DNA of 64,000 nt from Halorussus amylolyticus (GCF_004143485.2 NZ_RXOB02000022.1:186001-250000); one strand, 5' to 3'; shown: positions 16,889 through 25,910, numbered from the stretch's first letter. A program made the numbers and translations. Notes: a model not told the origin generated them from the letters alone.

Positions 16889-16984
16889 TGTTCAAGACCG
16901 CGAGCGGCATCTATTGTAGACTCCGGACATTCGAACGGGGGAGAAAGACCCGGAACACTCGAACGACCAGCGTCGGCCGCGCGC

Positions 16985-17021
16985 GACGAGTGAGCGACCA
17001 AAGATCGGTCGCTCACTCGTC
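16985..17021 (-). terminator. Stop-codon-containing 15-bp hairpin of the DUF4349 gene
   Basis: GACGAGTGAGCGACC pairs perfectly with GGTCGCTCACTCGTC around a seven-base loop. The TGA stop of the minus-strand gene (17013-17015) is inside the stem, so the last codons form one arm. Confidence 0.5.
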
Positions 17022-18071
17022 TCTTGCGCTCGCGTCCCCGCCGTCGTCCCTGCTCGCGTCGGTCTCCGCGCTCGCTTCTGTGTTCTCCTGCTCGTCCGTT
17101 CGGAGTTCCGTCTCCTCGCCCGCCCCGAGTTCCGTCTCTCCGACCGGTTCGGTTTCCGCCACGCTCGCCATCGGCTCGACCGGTTCGGAACCGCCCCGTC
17201 GCCGCCGCCAGAGCCCGTACACCGCGACGACGGGCGTCCCGAACGCCAGCACGTACGGCGCGGCGTAGGCCGCCCCGACCGCGAGACTGCGACCGACTAC
17301 CACGACGCCACCGATGGATTCGACGAACGCCGACAGCAGGCCGGTGTCGTACCACGCGTCCGTCTCGGTCGTCTCCGGTTCGGGACGCTCCTCCGCCATC
17401 TCCACGGTCAGGGTGGAGTACGCGACCTTCTGCTGGAGCGACTGCTGGCGGGCTTCGAGTCGCTCGATTTCGGACTGCACGTCCGAAAGCTCCTCCTGAA
17501 CTGCGAGCACGTCCTCGGTGTCGTTGGCTTCGTCGTAGAGGCTCCGGAGTTGGTCGCGCTCGGCCCGGAGATTGTCGAGTCGGGCCTCCACGTCCACCAA
17601 CTGGTCGGTCACGTCGCGGGTGTTCGTGCTCGACTCGCGGACCTCGCCCTCGGCTTTCGTTCGCTCTAAGAGCGCGGAGTAGTTCTCCTGGGGAACGCGG
17701 AGCACGATTTCGCCGCTGACCCACGACTGATTCCCGCTCCGGTGGACCCGCTGGCCGGTGTCGCTCACGAACCCGCCGTGGGCTTCGACCGCCTGCGTCA
17801 GTTCCTGTCTCGACTCGTCGAAGTCCTCGACGGTCAGCGAGACGTTTCCGGTCCGAATCACCTCGCGCTGGTCGGCCTGGAACGCGTTCGCGGCGTCCGC
17901 GTCCCCGCCGCTCGAACCCGCGTCGTCCCCGCCGCTCGACAGTCCGGTGCCGCCGCTCTGGCCCGTGTATCCGGCGTCCGCGGCGTCCCCGCCGCTCCCG
18001 GAACACCCCGCGAGGACGACCAACGACGCGAGTGCGAGCGCGAGGACGAGTCGCTTTTTCGACCGTGACAT
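17013..18071 (-). CDS. DUF4349 domain lipoprotein
   Basis: A 352-residue surface protein. A basic N-terminus and hydrophobic core end in a lipobox with C23 (VVLAGCSG); a Gly/Ser/Asp-rich linker follows to about residue 65. The DUF4349 domain (about 68-290) contains TGNVSLTVEDF and a long coiled coil (about 155-220, many Glu/Arg/Gln), then a transmembrane segment around 250-285 with a positively charged WRRRRGG stop. An acidic Glu-rich tail ends the protein. Family function is not known; the topology suggests a membrane-tethered coiled-coil. The terminal codons are part of a perfect hairpin. Confidence 0.88.
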   Translation of the reverse strand: MSRSKKRLVLALALASLVVLAGCSGSGGDAADAGYTGQSGGTGLSSGGDDAGSSGGDADAANAFQADQREVIRTGNVSLTVEDFDESRQELTQAVEAHGGFVSDTGQRVHRSGNQSWVSGEIVLRVPQENYSALLERTKAEGEVRESSTNTRDVTDQLVDVEARLDNLRAERDQLRSLYDEANDTEDVLAVQEELSDVQSEIERLEARQQSLQQKVAYSTLTVEMAEERPEPETTETDAWYDTGLLSAFVESIGGVVVVGRSLAVGAAYAAPYVLAFGTPVVAVYGLWRRRRGGSEPVEPMASVAETEPVGETELGAGEETELRTDEQENTEASAETDASRDDGGDASARDE

Positions 18072-18135
18072 ATCACGTGATTGAACACCCGAACGTCATA
18101 AAAGCGCGGTAGACTCAAATCTGCATTTCACCGTT

Positions 18136-18170
18136 CGCGCGGGTCGGCGCGGACCGCGCCGACCCGCGCG
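18136..18170. terminator. Perfect 17-bp hairpin in a divergent gap
   Basis: CGCGCGGGTCGGCGCGG pairs with its complement across a single A. It lies between the divergent DUF4349 and MMPL genes, about 65 bases upstream of the first and 160 bases before the second, so a terminator role is not obvious; it may instead be a protein-binding or cruciform site. Confidence 0.35.
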
Positions 18171-18261
18171 AGTCCATCTCGACCTGCTCGAACCCGTCGC
18201 CTGATTTGATGTCGTTCCCGCACTCAGTCCCCGTCTCGAAATCAGTTCCTTTAAGCCGATG

Positions 18262-18282
18262 CTGTTAGTACCTTTCTAACAA
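18262..18282. promoter_or_regulatory. Candidate TrmB operator before the MMPL gene
   Basis: TGTTAG (18263-18268) and CTAACA (18276-18281) form a dyad with seven bases between, 50-70 bases before the GTG start. The downstream operon ends in a TrmB-type regulator, so autoregulation through this dyad is a sensible guess. Confidence 0.35.
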
Positions 18283-18330
18283 CAGCACTGATAGTATGTT
18301 CCTACAAACAGCCACGCGGGGGGTCGCGAC

Positions 18331-21300
18331 GTGAGGGCGAGCGACCTCTTCGCGGCCGTCACCGACCACAGTCGCGCGGTAATCGTCCTGCTGCTCGTCG
18401 CCACGCTGGTCATCGGCGCGGGCGCGGGACAGGTCGAACAGTCGTCGTCGCTCGACCAGTTCCAGAGCGACAGCACGGCCGCCGACAAGCTCGATTACGC
18501 CGACGAGAACTTCTCGTCGGGCCAGGAGAACACCACGACAGTCCAACTCATCATCCGCGACGACAACGTCCTCTCGCAGGGCGCGCTCGTGGAGTCGCTC
18601 GAACTCCAGCAGGCGCTCCGGGCAAACGAGACGGTAAATCGGACGCTGACGAACGACACGCCGACCTCCGGCGTGGCGAACGTCGTCGCCATCGCGGCGA
18701 TTCAGCAGGAGCGCGCCGACGACCTTCAGCGGGAGGGCGCGGACCTCCAGCGCGAGCAGGCCCGCCTCAACGCCACACTCGGGAACCTCTCGGACATGGT
18801 GAACGAGACCCGAGAGATTCAGCGCGAGTACGACCAACTGAATCGCTCGCGGGCGCAGGGGCAAGTAAACAATTCGACGTACGCCGAGCGGTCGAGCCGA
18901 CTCGACGAGCGCCGGGCCGCGATTCGCGACCGGGCCGCCGGGATGCTGACCGACGAGCAGGCCGTGCGCTTCGAGCGCCAACTCGCTCAGACGCGGACGC
19001 TCCAGCAACAGCTCGACGGCCTGAACGCCTCGCTCCAGCAGGGCGAAATCAACGAGACGACGTACCAGGAGCGCGCGGGCGAGGTTCAGACCGGGTTCGA
19101 GCAGGTGTACGCGCAGGGCGTCCCCGGCGTCCTCCGCGGGGAGTTCGCCGAACTTGAGGACCGCGGCGAGCAGTTAGAACAGCAGCGCCAGCAGTTGCAG
19201 AACGGCTCTCAGCCCGGTCTCGAAGCGCAAGTCGAGCACCTCCGGTCGATGAACGACTCGGAGGTCGAGTCGGTCGTCGCCGACGTGCTCGGCGACGACG
19301 GCGAGGGCGGCCAGTCGAGTCAGGCGTTCGCGTTCATGCCGACCTCCTACGAACCCGGAAGCGCGGAGGCCGACGCCACGATGATAGTCGTCTTCCAGAC
19401 CCAAGAGGGCGAGACCGTCGAAGGGATGGCGGGCGACCGACTCGTGGACTCTCAGAACGCGATGCAGGCGGTCGTCGAGGCGAACGCCGACCGCGACGTG
19501 CTCGTGTTCGGGTCGGGCATCATCACCGAGGAGACCGACCAGTCGATGACCGACAGCATCGCCATCGTCGGCCCGCTGGCGCTCCTGTTCGTGGTCGTGA
19601 CCCTCCTCGTCGCGTACCGCGACCTGCTCGATATCGCGCTCGGCGTGCTGGGCATCTTCGCGACCCTGATAATCACCTTCGGCTTCATGGGATGGGCCGA
19701 CATCACGTTCAACCAAATCTTCATCGCGGTGCCGGTCCTGCTCATCGGTCTCTCTATCGACTACGCGATTCACGTGTTCATGCGCCACCGCGAGGAGCGC
19801 GCGGAACACGACGGAGAGAGCGTCAGACAGGGGATGGCGGTCGCGCTCGCGAGCGTCGGGGTCGCGCTCGTGTGGGTCACCGCGACGACGGTCATCGGCT
19901 TCCTCTCGAACCTCGTCAGCCCCCTTCCGCCGATTCAGGACTTCGGCATCGTGAGTTCGGTCGGCATCCTCGCCGCGCTCGTGGTGTTCGGCGCGCTCAT
20001 CCCGGCGCTCAAGGTCGAAATCGACGGCTTCCTCGAAAGTCGCGGCTTCGACCGACGCAAGCGAGCGTTCGGCACCGGCGGCGGCGCGCTCGGGTCGTTC
20101 CTCTCGGTCGGCGCAGTCGCCGCCCGAAAGGCCCCGTTCGTCGTCATCGCGCTCACGCTCATCGTCTCCGCGGCCGGCGCGTACGGCGCGACCCAAGTCG
20201 ATACCAGCTTCAGCCAAGAGGACTTCCTCGCCGAGGACCCGCCGGGGTGGATGGAGGACCTCCCCGAACCGTTCAAGCCGGGCGAGTACTCCGCGAAGGC
20301 CAACCTCGACTACGTGAACGACAATTTCCTCCGGGAGGACTCGGAGGCCCAGATACTGATAGAGCGCGACGTGGCGACGCCCCAGGCGCTCGACAGAATC
20401 CGGCAGGCGACCGACGAGACCGCAGACACCGACGTGGCGGTCGTGCTGTCGAACGGCGAACCCCGAATCGAGAGTCCGCTGTCGGTGATGGAGGACGTGG
20501 CGGACCGCAACGAGTCGTTCAACGAGACGTTCGTCGCGGCCGACACCGACGGCGACGGCGTCCCCGACGAGAACGTCGAGGGCGTCTACGACAAACTGTT
20601 CGAAGTCGCGCCCGACGAGGCCGGGAACGTCATCCACCGCGAGGGCGGCGAGTACCGCGCGGTCCGGATGGTCGTCTCGGTGAAGGGCGGCGCATCGACC
20701 GCCGACGTGACCGAACAGATGCGCGACGTGGCCGAGGTGGTAGACGGCGACGGCCTGACCGCGACCGCGACCGGCCAGCCAATCGTGTTCGAAATCGTCC
20801 AGCAACAGCTCCTCGAAACCGTCATCGAGAGCCTGCTCATCACGCTGGTCGCGGTGTTCGCGTTCCTGATGCTGACCTACCGGCTCACCCACGGAAGCGC
20901 GACCTTGGGCGCGATAACGCTGCTGCCCGTGGCGTTCAGCGTCTCGTGGATTCTCGGCACGATGTACCTGCTCGATATGCCGTTCAACGTCCTGACCGGG
21001 ATGATTACGAGCCTCACGGTCGGACTCGGGGTGGCGTACAGCATCCACCTCAGCGAGCGGTTCAACCTCGAACTCGCCCGACGTGACACCGTGGACGCCG
21101 CGATGCGCACCAGCGTCACCGGCACCGGGGGCGCGCTCCTCGGGAGCGCGGCCACCACGGTCGGCGGATTCGGCGTGCTCTCGTTCGCCATCCTGCCCGC
21201 GCTCCAGCAGTTCGGCGTCATCACCGGCCTGACCATCGTGTACGCGTTCCTCGCGAGCGTGCTGGTCCTGCCGAGTCTGCTCGTGCTGTGGACCCGATAC

Positions 21301-21507
21301 CTCGGTCCGGACCCCGGCGAGACGGCCAGCGCGGCCGCCGCGGTCGCGAACGGCGGGGCCGCGACCGGCGCGTCAGCGGGCGGCGAATCCGCGACCGACG
21401 CCGCGGCGGCCGACGAGGCCGCGACCGACGACTCCGAGTGGGAGTTCGGAGCCGACATGGAGGACGAGTCGCCGAACCGAACCGACGCCCCGAACGAGGA
21501 GGACTGA
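18331..21507 (+). CDS. MMPL/RND family exporter
   Basis: A 1058-residue RND-superfamily membrane transporter of the MMPL/HpnN type, with 12 predicted membrane helices. TM1 is at about 17-33, a first extracytoplasmic domain follows to about 408, TM2-6 run from 409 to about 565, TM7 is near 600-620, a second external domain follows, and TM8-12 span about 830-990. The first external domain has a long Gln/Glu/Arg-rich coiled coil (about 130-310), unusual for the family. The cytoplasmic tail is an Ala/Gly/Asp-rich linker. Start is GTG. The last base overlaps the TrmB regulator start (TGATG). Exported substrate unknown, likely a lipid or hydrophobic compound. Confidence 0.9.
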   Translation: MRASDLFAAVTDHSRAVIVLLLVATLVIGAGAGQVEQSSSLDQFQSDSTAADKLDYADENFSSGQENTTTVQLIIRDDNVLSQGALVESLELQQALRANETVNRTLTNDTPTSGVANVVAIAAIQQERADDLQREGADLQREQARLNATLGNLSDMVNETREIQREYDQLNRSRAQGQVNNSTYAERSSRLDERRAAIRDRAAGMLTDEQAVRFERQLAQTRTLQQQLDGLNASLQQGEINETTYQERAGEVQTGFEQVYAQGVPGVLRGEFAELEDRGEQLEQQRQQLQNGSQPGLEAQVEHLRSMNDSEVESVVADVLGDDGEGGQSSQAFAFMPTSYEPGSAEADATMIVVFQTQEGETVEGMAGDRLVDSQNAMQAVVEANADRDVLVFGSGIITEETDQSMTDSIAIVGPLALLFVVVTLLVAYRDLLDIALGVLGIFATLIITFGFMGWADITFNQIFIAVPVLLIGLSIDYAIHVFMRHREERAEHDGESVRQGMAVALASVGVALVWVTATTVIGFLSNLVSPLPPIQDFGIVSSVGILAALVVFGALIPALKVEIDGFLESRGFDRRKRAFGTGGGALGSFLSVGAVAARKAPFVVIALTLIVSAAGAYGATQVDTSFSQEDFLAEDPPGWMEDLPEPFKPGEYSAKANLDYVNDNFLREDSEAQILIERDVATPQALDRIRQATDETADTDVAVVLSNGEPRIESPLSVMEDVADRNESFNETFVAADTDGDGVPDENVEGVYDKLFEVAPDEAGNVIHREGGEYRAVRMVVSVKGGASTADVTEQMRDVAEVVDGDGLTATATGQPIVFEIVQQQLLETVIESLLITLVAVFAFLMLTYRLTHGSATLGAITLLPVAFSVSWILGTMYLLDMPFNVLTGMITSLTVGLGVAYSIHLSERFNLELARRDTVDAAMRTSVTGTGGALLGSAATTVGGFGVLSFAILPALQQFGVITGLTIVYAFLASVLVLPSLLVLWTRYLGPDPGETASAAAAVANGGAATGASAGGESATDAAAADEAATDDSEWEFGADMEDESPNRTDAPNEED

Positions 21508-22289
21508 TGAGCGGAGACGACCAGATGGACGAGGACGACGCCATCGGCGCCCTCGAAGACCTCGGCCTGTCGAACTACGAGGCGAAGGTGTTCGCGGCGC
21601 TCCAGCGCCTCGGCACGGGCACCGCCCGCGACGTGCATCGCGTGACCGACGTGCCGCGGTCGCAGGTGTACGGCGCTGCCGAGTCGCTCCAGGACCGCGG
21701 TCTCGTGGAGGTCCAGCAGTCCACGCCCATCCAGTACCGACCGGTCAGCCTCGACGCCGCCCGGACCCACCTCCGGGGGGAGTTCGAGCGCACCCAATCG
21801 CAGGCGTTCGACTACCTCGAAACCGCGCGCAAACAGCGCGCCGACGCCGACGAGCGCCGCGAGGACATCTGGACGGTCCACGGACAGGCGAGCATCGACG
21901 GCCGCGTCGAGCAACTGCTCGGAGACGCCGAGCGCCGAATCGTCTTCGCGGTCGGTGAGGCGGCGGGCGGACTCGACGCCGACATCGCCGACCGACTCCG
22001 CGAGCGCGCCGACGCGGGCGTCGAAGTGGTCGTCATCGGCCCGTTCCACGAGGCGTTCGCCGACAGCGAGGTGGCGGTCCACGAACTCCCGGTCGAGCAT
22101 CCCCACGCCGACGACCCGGTAGGGCGAGTCGTCGTGGTAGACGGCGAGACGATTCTGCTGAGCGTCCGCGACGAGCGCGGCGCGTCGGAGTTGGCCGAGG
22201 AGACCGCCATCTGGTCGTCGAAGACCGGTATCGCCGCGGTCCTCATCCAACTCATCGACGGCGGACTCGGCGAAGCGGTGTCGGTCTAA
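21507..22289 (+). CDS. TrmB family transcriptional regulator
   Basis: A 260-residue regulator. The N-terminal winged helix (about 10-80: ALEDLGLSNYEAKVFAAL and a recognition helix after VTDVPRSQVYGAAESL) is the TrmB family signature. A linker coiled coil (about 85-115) leads to the C-terminal PLD-like sensor domain (IDGRVEQLLGDAERRIVF to the end). Overlap with the MMPL gene makes it the operon's own regulator. The effector is not deducible. TrmB proteins in haloarchaea respond to sugars or other small molecules. Confidence 0.92.
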   Translation: MSGDDQMDEDDAIGALEDLGLSNYEAKVFAALQRLGTGTARDVHRVTDVPRSQVYGAAESLQDRGLVEVQQSTPIQYRPVSLDAARTHLRGEFERTQSQAFDYLETARKQRADADERREDIWTVHGQASIDGRVEQLLGDAERRIVFAVGEAAGGLDADIADRLRERADAGVEVVVIGPFHEAFADSEVAVHELPVEHPHADDPVGRVVVVDGETILLSVRDERGASELAEETAIWSSKTGIAAVLIQLIDGGLGEAVSV

Positions 22290-22349
22290 GCAGACCGAAC
22301 AGTCTCCGGTCCCCCGACAGTTTTCCCGGTCGGCGTCGTATCTCGGCGC

Positions 22350-23363
22350 ATGTCGCGGTACGCTGTCGAGGCGCTCGACGACGCCCTCGACGCGACGAAG
22401 GCGCTGTTGACTCCGATAGACGCGCGCCAGTGGCTTCGCCTCGCGCTCGTCGTGTTCTTCCTCGGCGGAGCGGGCGGGGGCGCGCCGTCGGCGAGCGTCG
22501 GGAGTTCGACCGGCGGTCCCACGATTACCGCGCCCGGACCGCCGAGAAACGGTGTCAGACTCCCGTTCTCGCCCGAGGAGGCGGCGTCCATCGCGTTCGG
22601 CGCTCTCGCGGTCGGACTCGCGCTCGGCGTGGCGTACGTGCTGGTCGCGTCGGTGATGGAGTTCGTGTTCGTGGAGTCACTTCGCCGCCAACACGTCCGG
22701 ATTCGCCGGTACGCCGACCAGCACCTCGGACGCGGACTTCGGCTGTTCGGCTTTCGAATCGCGCTCAGCCTGCTGGTGGTAGTGCCCGCTGGCGGGGTGG
22801 TCCTCGCCGTGCTGTCGGCCGTCGGCGGCGAACCGCGGGTGTCGGTCGGCCTGCTCGCGGTGTTCGTCCCGCTGTTCATCGTTTTGGGAACGCTCGTCGC
22901 GTTCATCGACGTGTTCACGACCCACTTCGTCGTTCCCGTCATGGTAGGGCAGAACGTCGGCGTCGTCTCCGGATGGCGGCGTTTCTGGCCGACGCTGATA
23001 CGCGAGTGGCCCGAGTACGGCGTCTACGCCCTCGTCAGAATCGTCCTCGGGGTCGCGGTCGGCGTCGCGGCGTCGGTGGTCGGGGCGGTCGTCGGCGCGG
23101 TCGTTCTCGTCCCCATCGCGGTGGTCGGCGCGCTGACGGTCCCGACGTTCGGGAGTCTGCCCGCGCTCCTCTCGAATCCGGTCGCGTTCGGCGTCGGTAT
23201 CGCAATCCTGCTCGGCTACGCGGTCGTCACGACCGCGCTGACGGCGGTCGTTCTCGTGCCGATTCAGACGTACGTCCGGTACCATGCCCTGCTCGTCCTC
23301 GGCGACACGAACCGGGAGTTCGACCTGATTCCGGAACTCAGACGCGAGATACGCGCGGGGTGA
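22350..23363 (+). CDS. Polytopic membrane protein (haloarchaeal DUF7544-like)
   Basis: A 337-residue integral membrane protein with about six hydrophobic segments (roughly 28-42, 78-108, 130-155, 158-188, 220-265 and 280-315). The N-terminus MSRYAVEALDDALDATKALL is amphipathic, as in the DUF7544 group. It follows the TrmB gene by 60 bases and may be in the same transcript. Its TGA stop lies inside a perfect 15-bp hairpin. Function unknown. Confidence 0.75.
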   Translation: MSRYAVEALDDALDATKALLTPIDARQWLRLALVVFFLGGAGGGAPSASVGSSTGGPTITAPGPPRNGVRLPFSPEEAASIAFGALAVGLALGVAYVLVASVMEFVFVESLRRQHVRIRRYADQHLGRGLRLFGFRIALSLLVVVPAGGVVLAVLSAVGGEPRVSVGLLAVFVPLFIVLGTLVAFIDVFTTHFVVPVMVGQNVGVVSGWRRFWPTLIREWPEYGVYALVRIVLGVAVGVAASVVGAVVGAVVLVPIAVVGALTVPTFGSLPALLSNPVAFGVGIAILLGYAVVTTALTAVVLVPIQTYVRYHALLVLGDTNREFDLIPELRREIRAG

Positions 23364-23390
23364 CGCTCGCTGTCCGCGAGCGTCACCCCG
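23356..23390 (+). terminator. Stop-codon-containing 15-bp hairpin
   Basis: CGGGGTGACGCTCGC and GCGAGCGTCACCCCG form a perfect stem with a five-base loop. The TGA stop at 23361-23363 is inside the first arm. It separates the preceding gene from the convergent DUF7260-like gene. Confidence 0.5.
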
Positions 23391-23417
23391 GCGGAGAAAA
23401 TCGGGCTTGCGAGAAAA

Positions 23418-24206
23418 TCAGGCCCGCGAACAGAGGTGGCGACGGACCGCGCGCTGGCAGTCGGCGAGGAGCGAATCGAGTCGCGCGATGTCGGCCAGCA
23501 GGGGGTGTCCATCCGCGAAGTCGTCGTAGAGCAAATCGAGCAGTTCGCGGGCCCGAACGCCGGTCGGGCCGTCGCGGTGGGTTCCCCGGAGGTCGGCCTG
23601 TCGGTCGCGCGCGAGTTCGTCGCACGTCGCGCGAAACGCCGCGAGGCGGTCGTGGCGGGCGCGAAGCCCGTCGAATCCGAGGTCCGAGAGCGGCGTGTCG
23701 TCGGCGTCGGCGACCCACTCGGTCATCTCGTCGAGTCGGTCGGCCGCGCTCGCGAGTCGGTCGCGCTCGGTCCCGATGGCGTCGGCGAGCAGGCGACACT
23801 CAGCGCGGCGCTCGCCGATACGCGAGACCAACCGCGCCTTGAGTTCGGGCGCGAACCCCGCCCCCGCCGACGAGAGCGCGGTCGCGAGGTCGGGCGATAG
23901 CTCGTCGGCCATCGCGGCCCGCGCGGAATCGGTCTCGACGCGCGGGAGGACCGTCGCCGCGAACGCCTCGCGGACGGCTTTTGTTCCGCCCGCGTCGGTC
24001 GGCCCGCCCTTTCCGGACAGCACCGCGAGCGCGCCGCCCGGCGCGCTCGCGGTCGCAGCGGACGCGCTCGCGCGGCCCACGGGGGTCGCGGAAATCGCTC
24101 GGACGCGCTCGTCGAACGCGTCGAACGCGTCGGCTTTCGCCTCGATTCGGTCGCGCTCGGCGTCGGCGCGCTCGATTGCGGCGTGGGTCCGGAGTTCGAC
24201 GGTCAT
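23418..24206 (-). CDS. DUF7260-like helical protein
   Basis: A 262-residue soluble protein dominated by predicted alpha helices and coiled-coil heptads (AAIERADAERDRIEAKADAF near the N-terminus, ERDRLASAADRLDEM in the middle) and a C-terminal helix ending CQRAVRRHLCSRA. The frame extends much further upstream but the ATG at 24206 overlaps the stop of the preceding gene by four bases, giving coupling and a sensible start. It is the last gene of a small operon behind two metal-type palindromes. Function unknown. Confidence 0.75.
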   Translation of the reverse strand: MTVELRTHAAIERADAERDRIEAKADAFDAFDERVRAISATPVGRASASAATASAPGGALAVLSGKGGPTDAGGTKAVREAFAATVLPRVETDSARAAMADELSPDLATALSSAGAGFAPELKARLVSRIGERRAECRLLADAIGTERDRLASAADRLDEMTEWVADADDTPLSDLGFDGLRARHDRLAAFRATCDELARDRQADLRGTHRDGPTGVRARELLDLLYDDFADGHPLLADIARLDSLLADCQRAVRRHLCSRA

Positions 24207-24661
24207 AGCTTGGCGTCGAGTTGGCGTGCAATCGCGTCGTCGTCGAGCGGTTCGCCGTCGTGGCTCACGTGGACCAGCGGGGCGTTGTCCATCCGGAGCC
24301 ACTCGGTCTCGTGGTCGCCCGAGAGCGTCACCGACCGCGACGTTCGGGGCAGGCCGTTCGCCCGGTGGCCCGCAGTTCGCTCGCGGGTCGAGACAAGCGT
24401 GGGCGCGTCGGCGTCTGCTCCGTCCTCGGCTTCGTAGACCACGAACCGATGGGTGGGGAGACCGGAGTCGGTTTCGCGGAGGCGGTCGCGATAGGCGCGC
24501 GCGAGGTCGGCGGCCTCGCGCGCCGCGCCCTCCGTGGGAAAGCGCCGGGCCGAGAGCGGCGTCGGGCGTCGATTCGTCTCGGCGCACGCGACGTAGAACG
24601 CGCCGTCCGAGGCAGCGAGCGCGTCGATTTCGTGACGGAGGTGGTCGAGGGAGTCGGCCAT
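24203..24661 (-). CDS. DUF7552-like protein, copy 1
   Basis: A 152-residue acidic soluble protein starting MADSLDHLRHEIDALAA, with a conserved core FYVACAETNRRPTPL and RFPTEGAAREAADLARAYRDRL and a C-terminal MDNAPLVHVSHDGEPLDDDAIARQL. The gene 98 bases upstream encodes a paralogue. It overlaps the DUF7260-like gene by four bases. Two TTAGG...CCTAA palindromes lie directly ahead of its start, so metal-dependent control is likely. Biochemical role unknown. Confidence 0.8.
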   Translation of the reverse strand: MADSLDHLRHEIDALAASDGAFYVACAETNRRPTPLSARRFPTEGAAREAADLARAYRDRLRETDSGLPTHRFVVYEAEDGADADAPTLVSTRERTAGHRANGLPRTSRSVTLSGDHETEWLRMDNAPLVHVSHDGEPLDDDAIARQLDAKL

Positions 24662-24664
24662 GAT

Positions 24665-24699
24665 TTAGGCTTGCCTAATCCTATTTAGGACAGCCTAAA
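24665..24699. promoter_or_regulatory. Two tandem metal-repressor-like palindromes
   Basis: TTAGGC-TT-GCCTAA (24665-24678) and TTTAGG-ACAG-CCTAAA (24684-24699) lie in the 97 bases upstream of the 24661 start. On the minus strand the second overlaps the likely TATA region and the first the transcription start, the layout of an iron- or manganese-repressed promoter. Confidence 0.65.
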
Positions 24700-24758
24700 A
24701 TAGGTTGCGGATGCGGCGTGGTGTCACGCGGACTCGATTCGTGACGGAAGCCCGATTC

Positions 24759-25220
24759 TCACACCTGTGCGTTGAGTTGGAGCGCGATTGCGGCGTCGTC
24801 GAGCGGTTCGCCGTCGCGTGCAATGCGGACGATTGGCGCGCCCTCCATCCGAATCCACTCACGGTCGGTCGCGCCGGTGAGGACCGCCGATTTCCTGGGA
24901 CGTGAGTTGCGGCGCGGTCGATAGCGCGCGATTCGCTCGCGGACGCTCGACGCCTTCGACACGTCGAGTGTGGGCACGTCGCCGATGTCCTCGTAGACCG
25001 CGAGGCGGCGCTCGTCGAGGTACGGGTCCACCTCGCGAAGCGCCTCGCGATACTCGCGCGCGAGGTCGGCCGCGCGCTCGGCGTCGTCGGGCGAGCCGAA
25101 GGACGTGCCCTTCAGCGGGACCGGACGCCTGCCGGTGTCGGCGCACGCGACGTAGAAATCGCCGTCGGGAGCGGCGAGGTCGTCGATTCGGTCGTGGAGG
25201 TGGTCGAGGGAGTCGGTCAT
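24759..25220 (-). CDS. DUF7552-like protein, copy 2
   Basis: A 153-residue paralogue of the next gene downstream, alignable end to end (MTDSLDHLHDRIDDLAAPDG; FYVACADTGRRPVPL; APIVRIARDGEPLDDAAIALQL). The middle third is more basic (YRPRRNSRPRKSAV). It has no metal-type palindrome of its own, so the two copies may be regulated differently. Tandem duplication is the simplest origin. Function unknown. Confidence 0.8.
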   Translation of the reverse strand: MTDSLDHLHDRIDDLAAPDGDFYVACADTGRRPVPLKGTSFGSPDDAERAADLAREYREALREVDPYLDERRLAVYEDIGDVPTLDVSKASSVRERIARYRPRRNSRPRKSAVLTGATDREWIRMEGAPIVRIARDGEPLDDAAIALQLNAQV

Positions 25221-25306
25221 GGGGGTCGGCTATTGGACCGCAGACCGACTCCTAAGTCATTTCGGAATCGCCGCGAGAGAGTCGGTGCGCGATTTCAGCC
25301 CCCGAA

Positions 25307-25699
25307 CTACTCGGTGTACTCCCCGACCAGCCCCGCCAACTCCGCCTTCTCGACCTGTCCCTCGATTCGCTCGACGCGCTCGCCGCCCGCGTACACGTCG
25401 AACGTCGGGGTCCCCTCGACGCCCTGTTCGAGCGCCAGTTTCTGGTGGTGAACCACGTTCACCTTCGCGACCGCGGCGAACGTCTCGCGCGCGACCGACT
25501 CCACGACGGGGTGGAGGCGCTGGCCCGCGCCGCCCCGGGCGTAGTAGTGGACCAACACCACGTCGTGAGCCGCGACGGTCTTCTCGAAGTTCCGGGACCC
25601 ATCGACGTACACCGGCGAGGGCGGTGCGCCCAATCCGTGGTCCTGCACCAGCGCGCGCTTCTTGCGCTCGCGTACCTCGGCGAGGTCCTCGTCGTCCAT
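25307..25699 (-). CDS. Thioredoxin-fold protein lacking the CXXC motif
   Basis: A 130-residue protein with a thioredoxin fold: VVLVHYYARGGAGQRLHPVVESVA matches the strand-active site-helix region, and VEGTPTFDVYAGGERVERIEG carries the cis-proline segment (TPTF). Where thioredoxins have WCGPC this protein has RGGAG, with no cysteine at all, so it cannot do dithiol exchange and may bind a partner or act as a chaperone. The open frame runs to 26068 through repeats; the ATG at 25699 (MDDEDLAEVRERKKR) gives a natural N-terminal helix. Confidence 0.85.
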   Translation of the reverse strand: MDDEDLAEVRERKKRALVQDHGLGAPPSPVYVDGSRNFEKTVAAHDVVLVHYYARGGAGQRLHPVVESVARETFAAVAKVNVVHHQKLALEQGVEGTPTFDVYAGGERVERIEGQVEKAELAGLVGEYTE

Positions 25700-25910
25700 G
25701 GTACTCGGCGGTTTTGCGTGGGGTGACTTAATTTTACGCCCTCGATTATCGGGAAGGCGTTTGCGATAGTTGGATGTTCGAGTCTGTACAACTGCCGTGA
25801 TTGTTGCTCGCCCGCCTCCAACTGCGGACCGTAGAATCGAGAACAGCCAGAAAGCCCCCGCCCGGTCGCTTTGAAACGCAGACAACGGAAGAGCCGCGAA
25901 CACTTCGAAA

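Noticed and set aside
16879-18006. 375-codon minus-strand frame over the DUF4349 gene
   Set aside because: Arginine-rich shifted frame of the real lipoprotein gene at 17013-18071.
19174-21048. 624-codon frame antisense to the MMPL gene
   Set aside because: Antisense shadow with His/Arg/Asp-rich composition and no family features.
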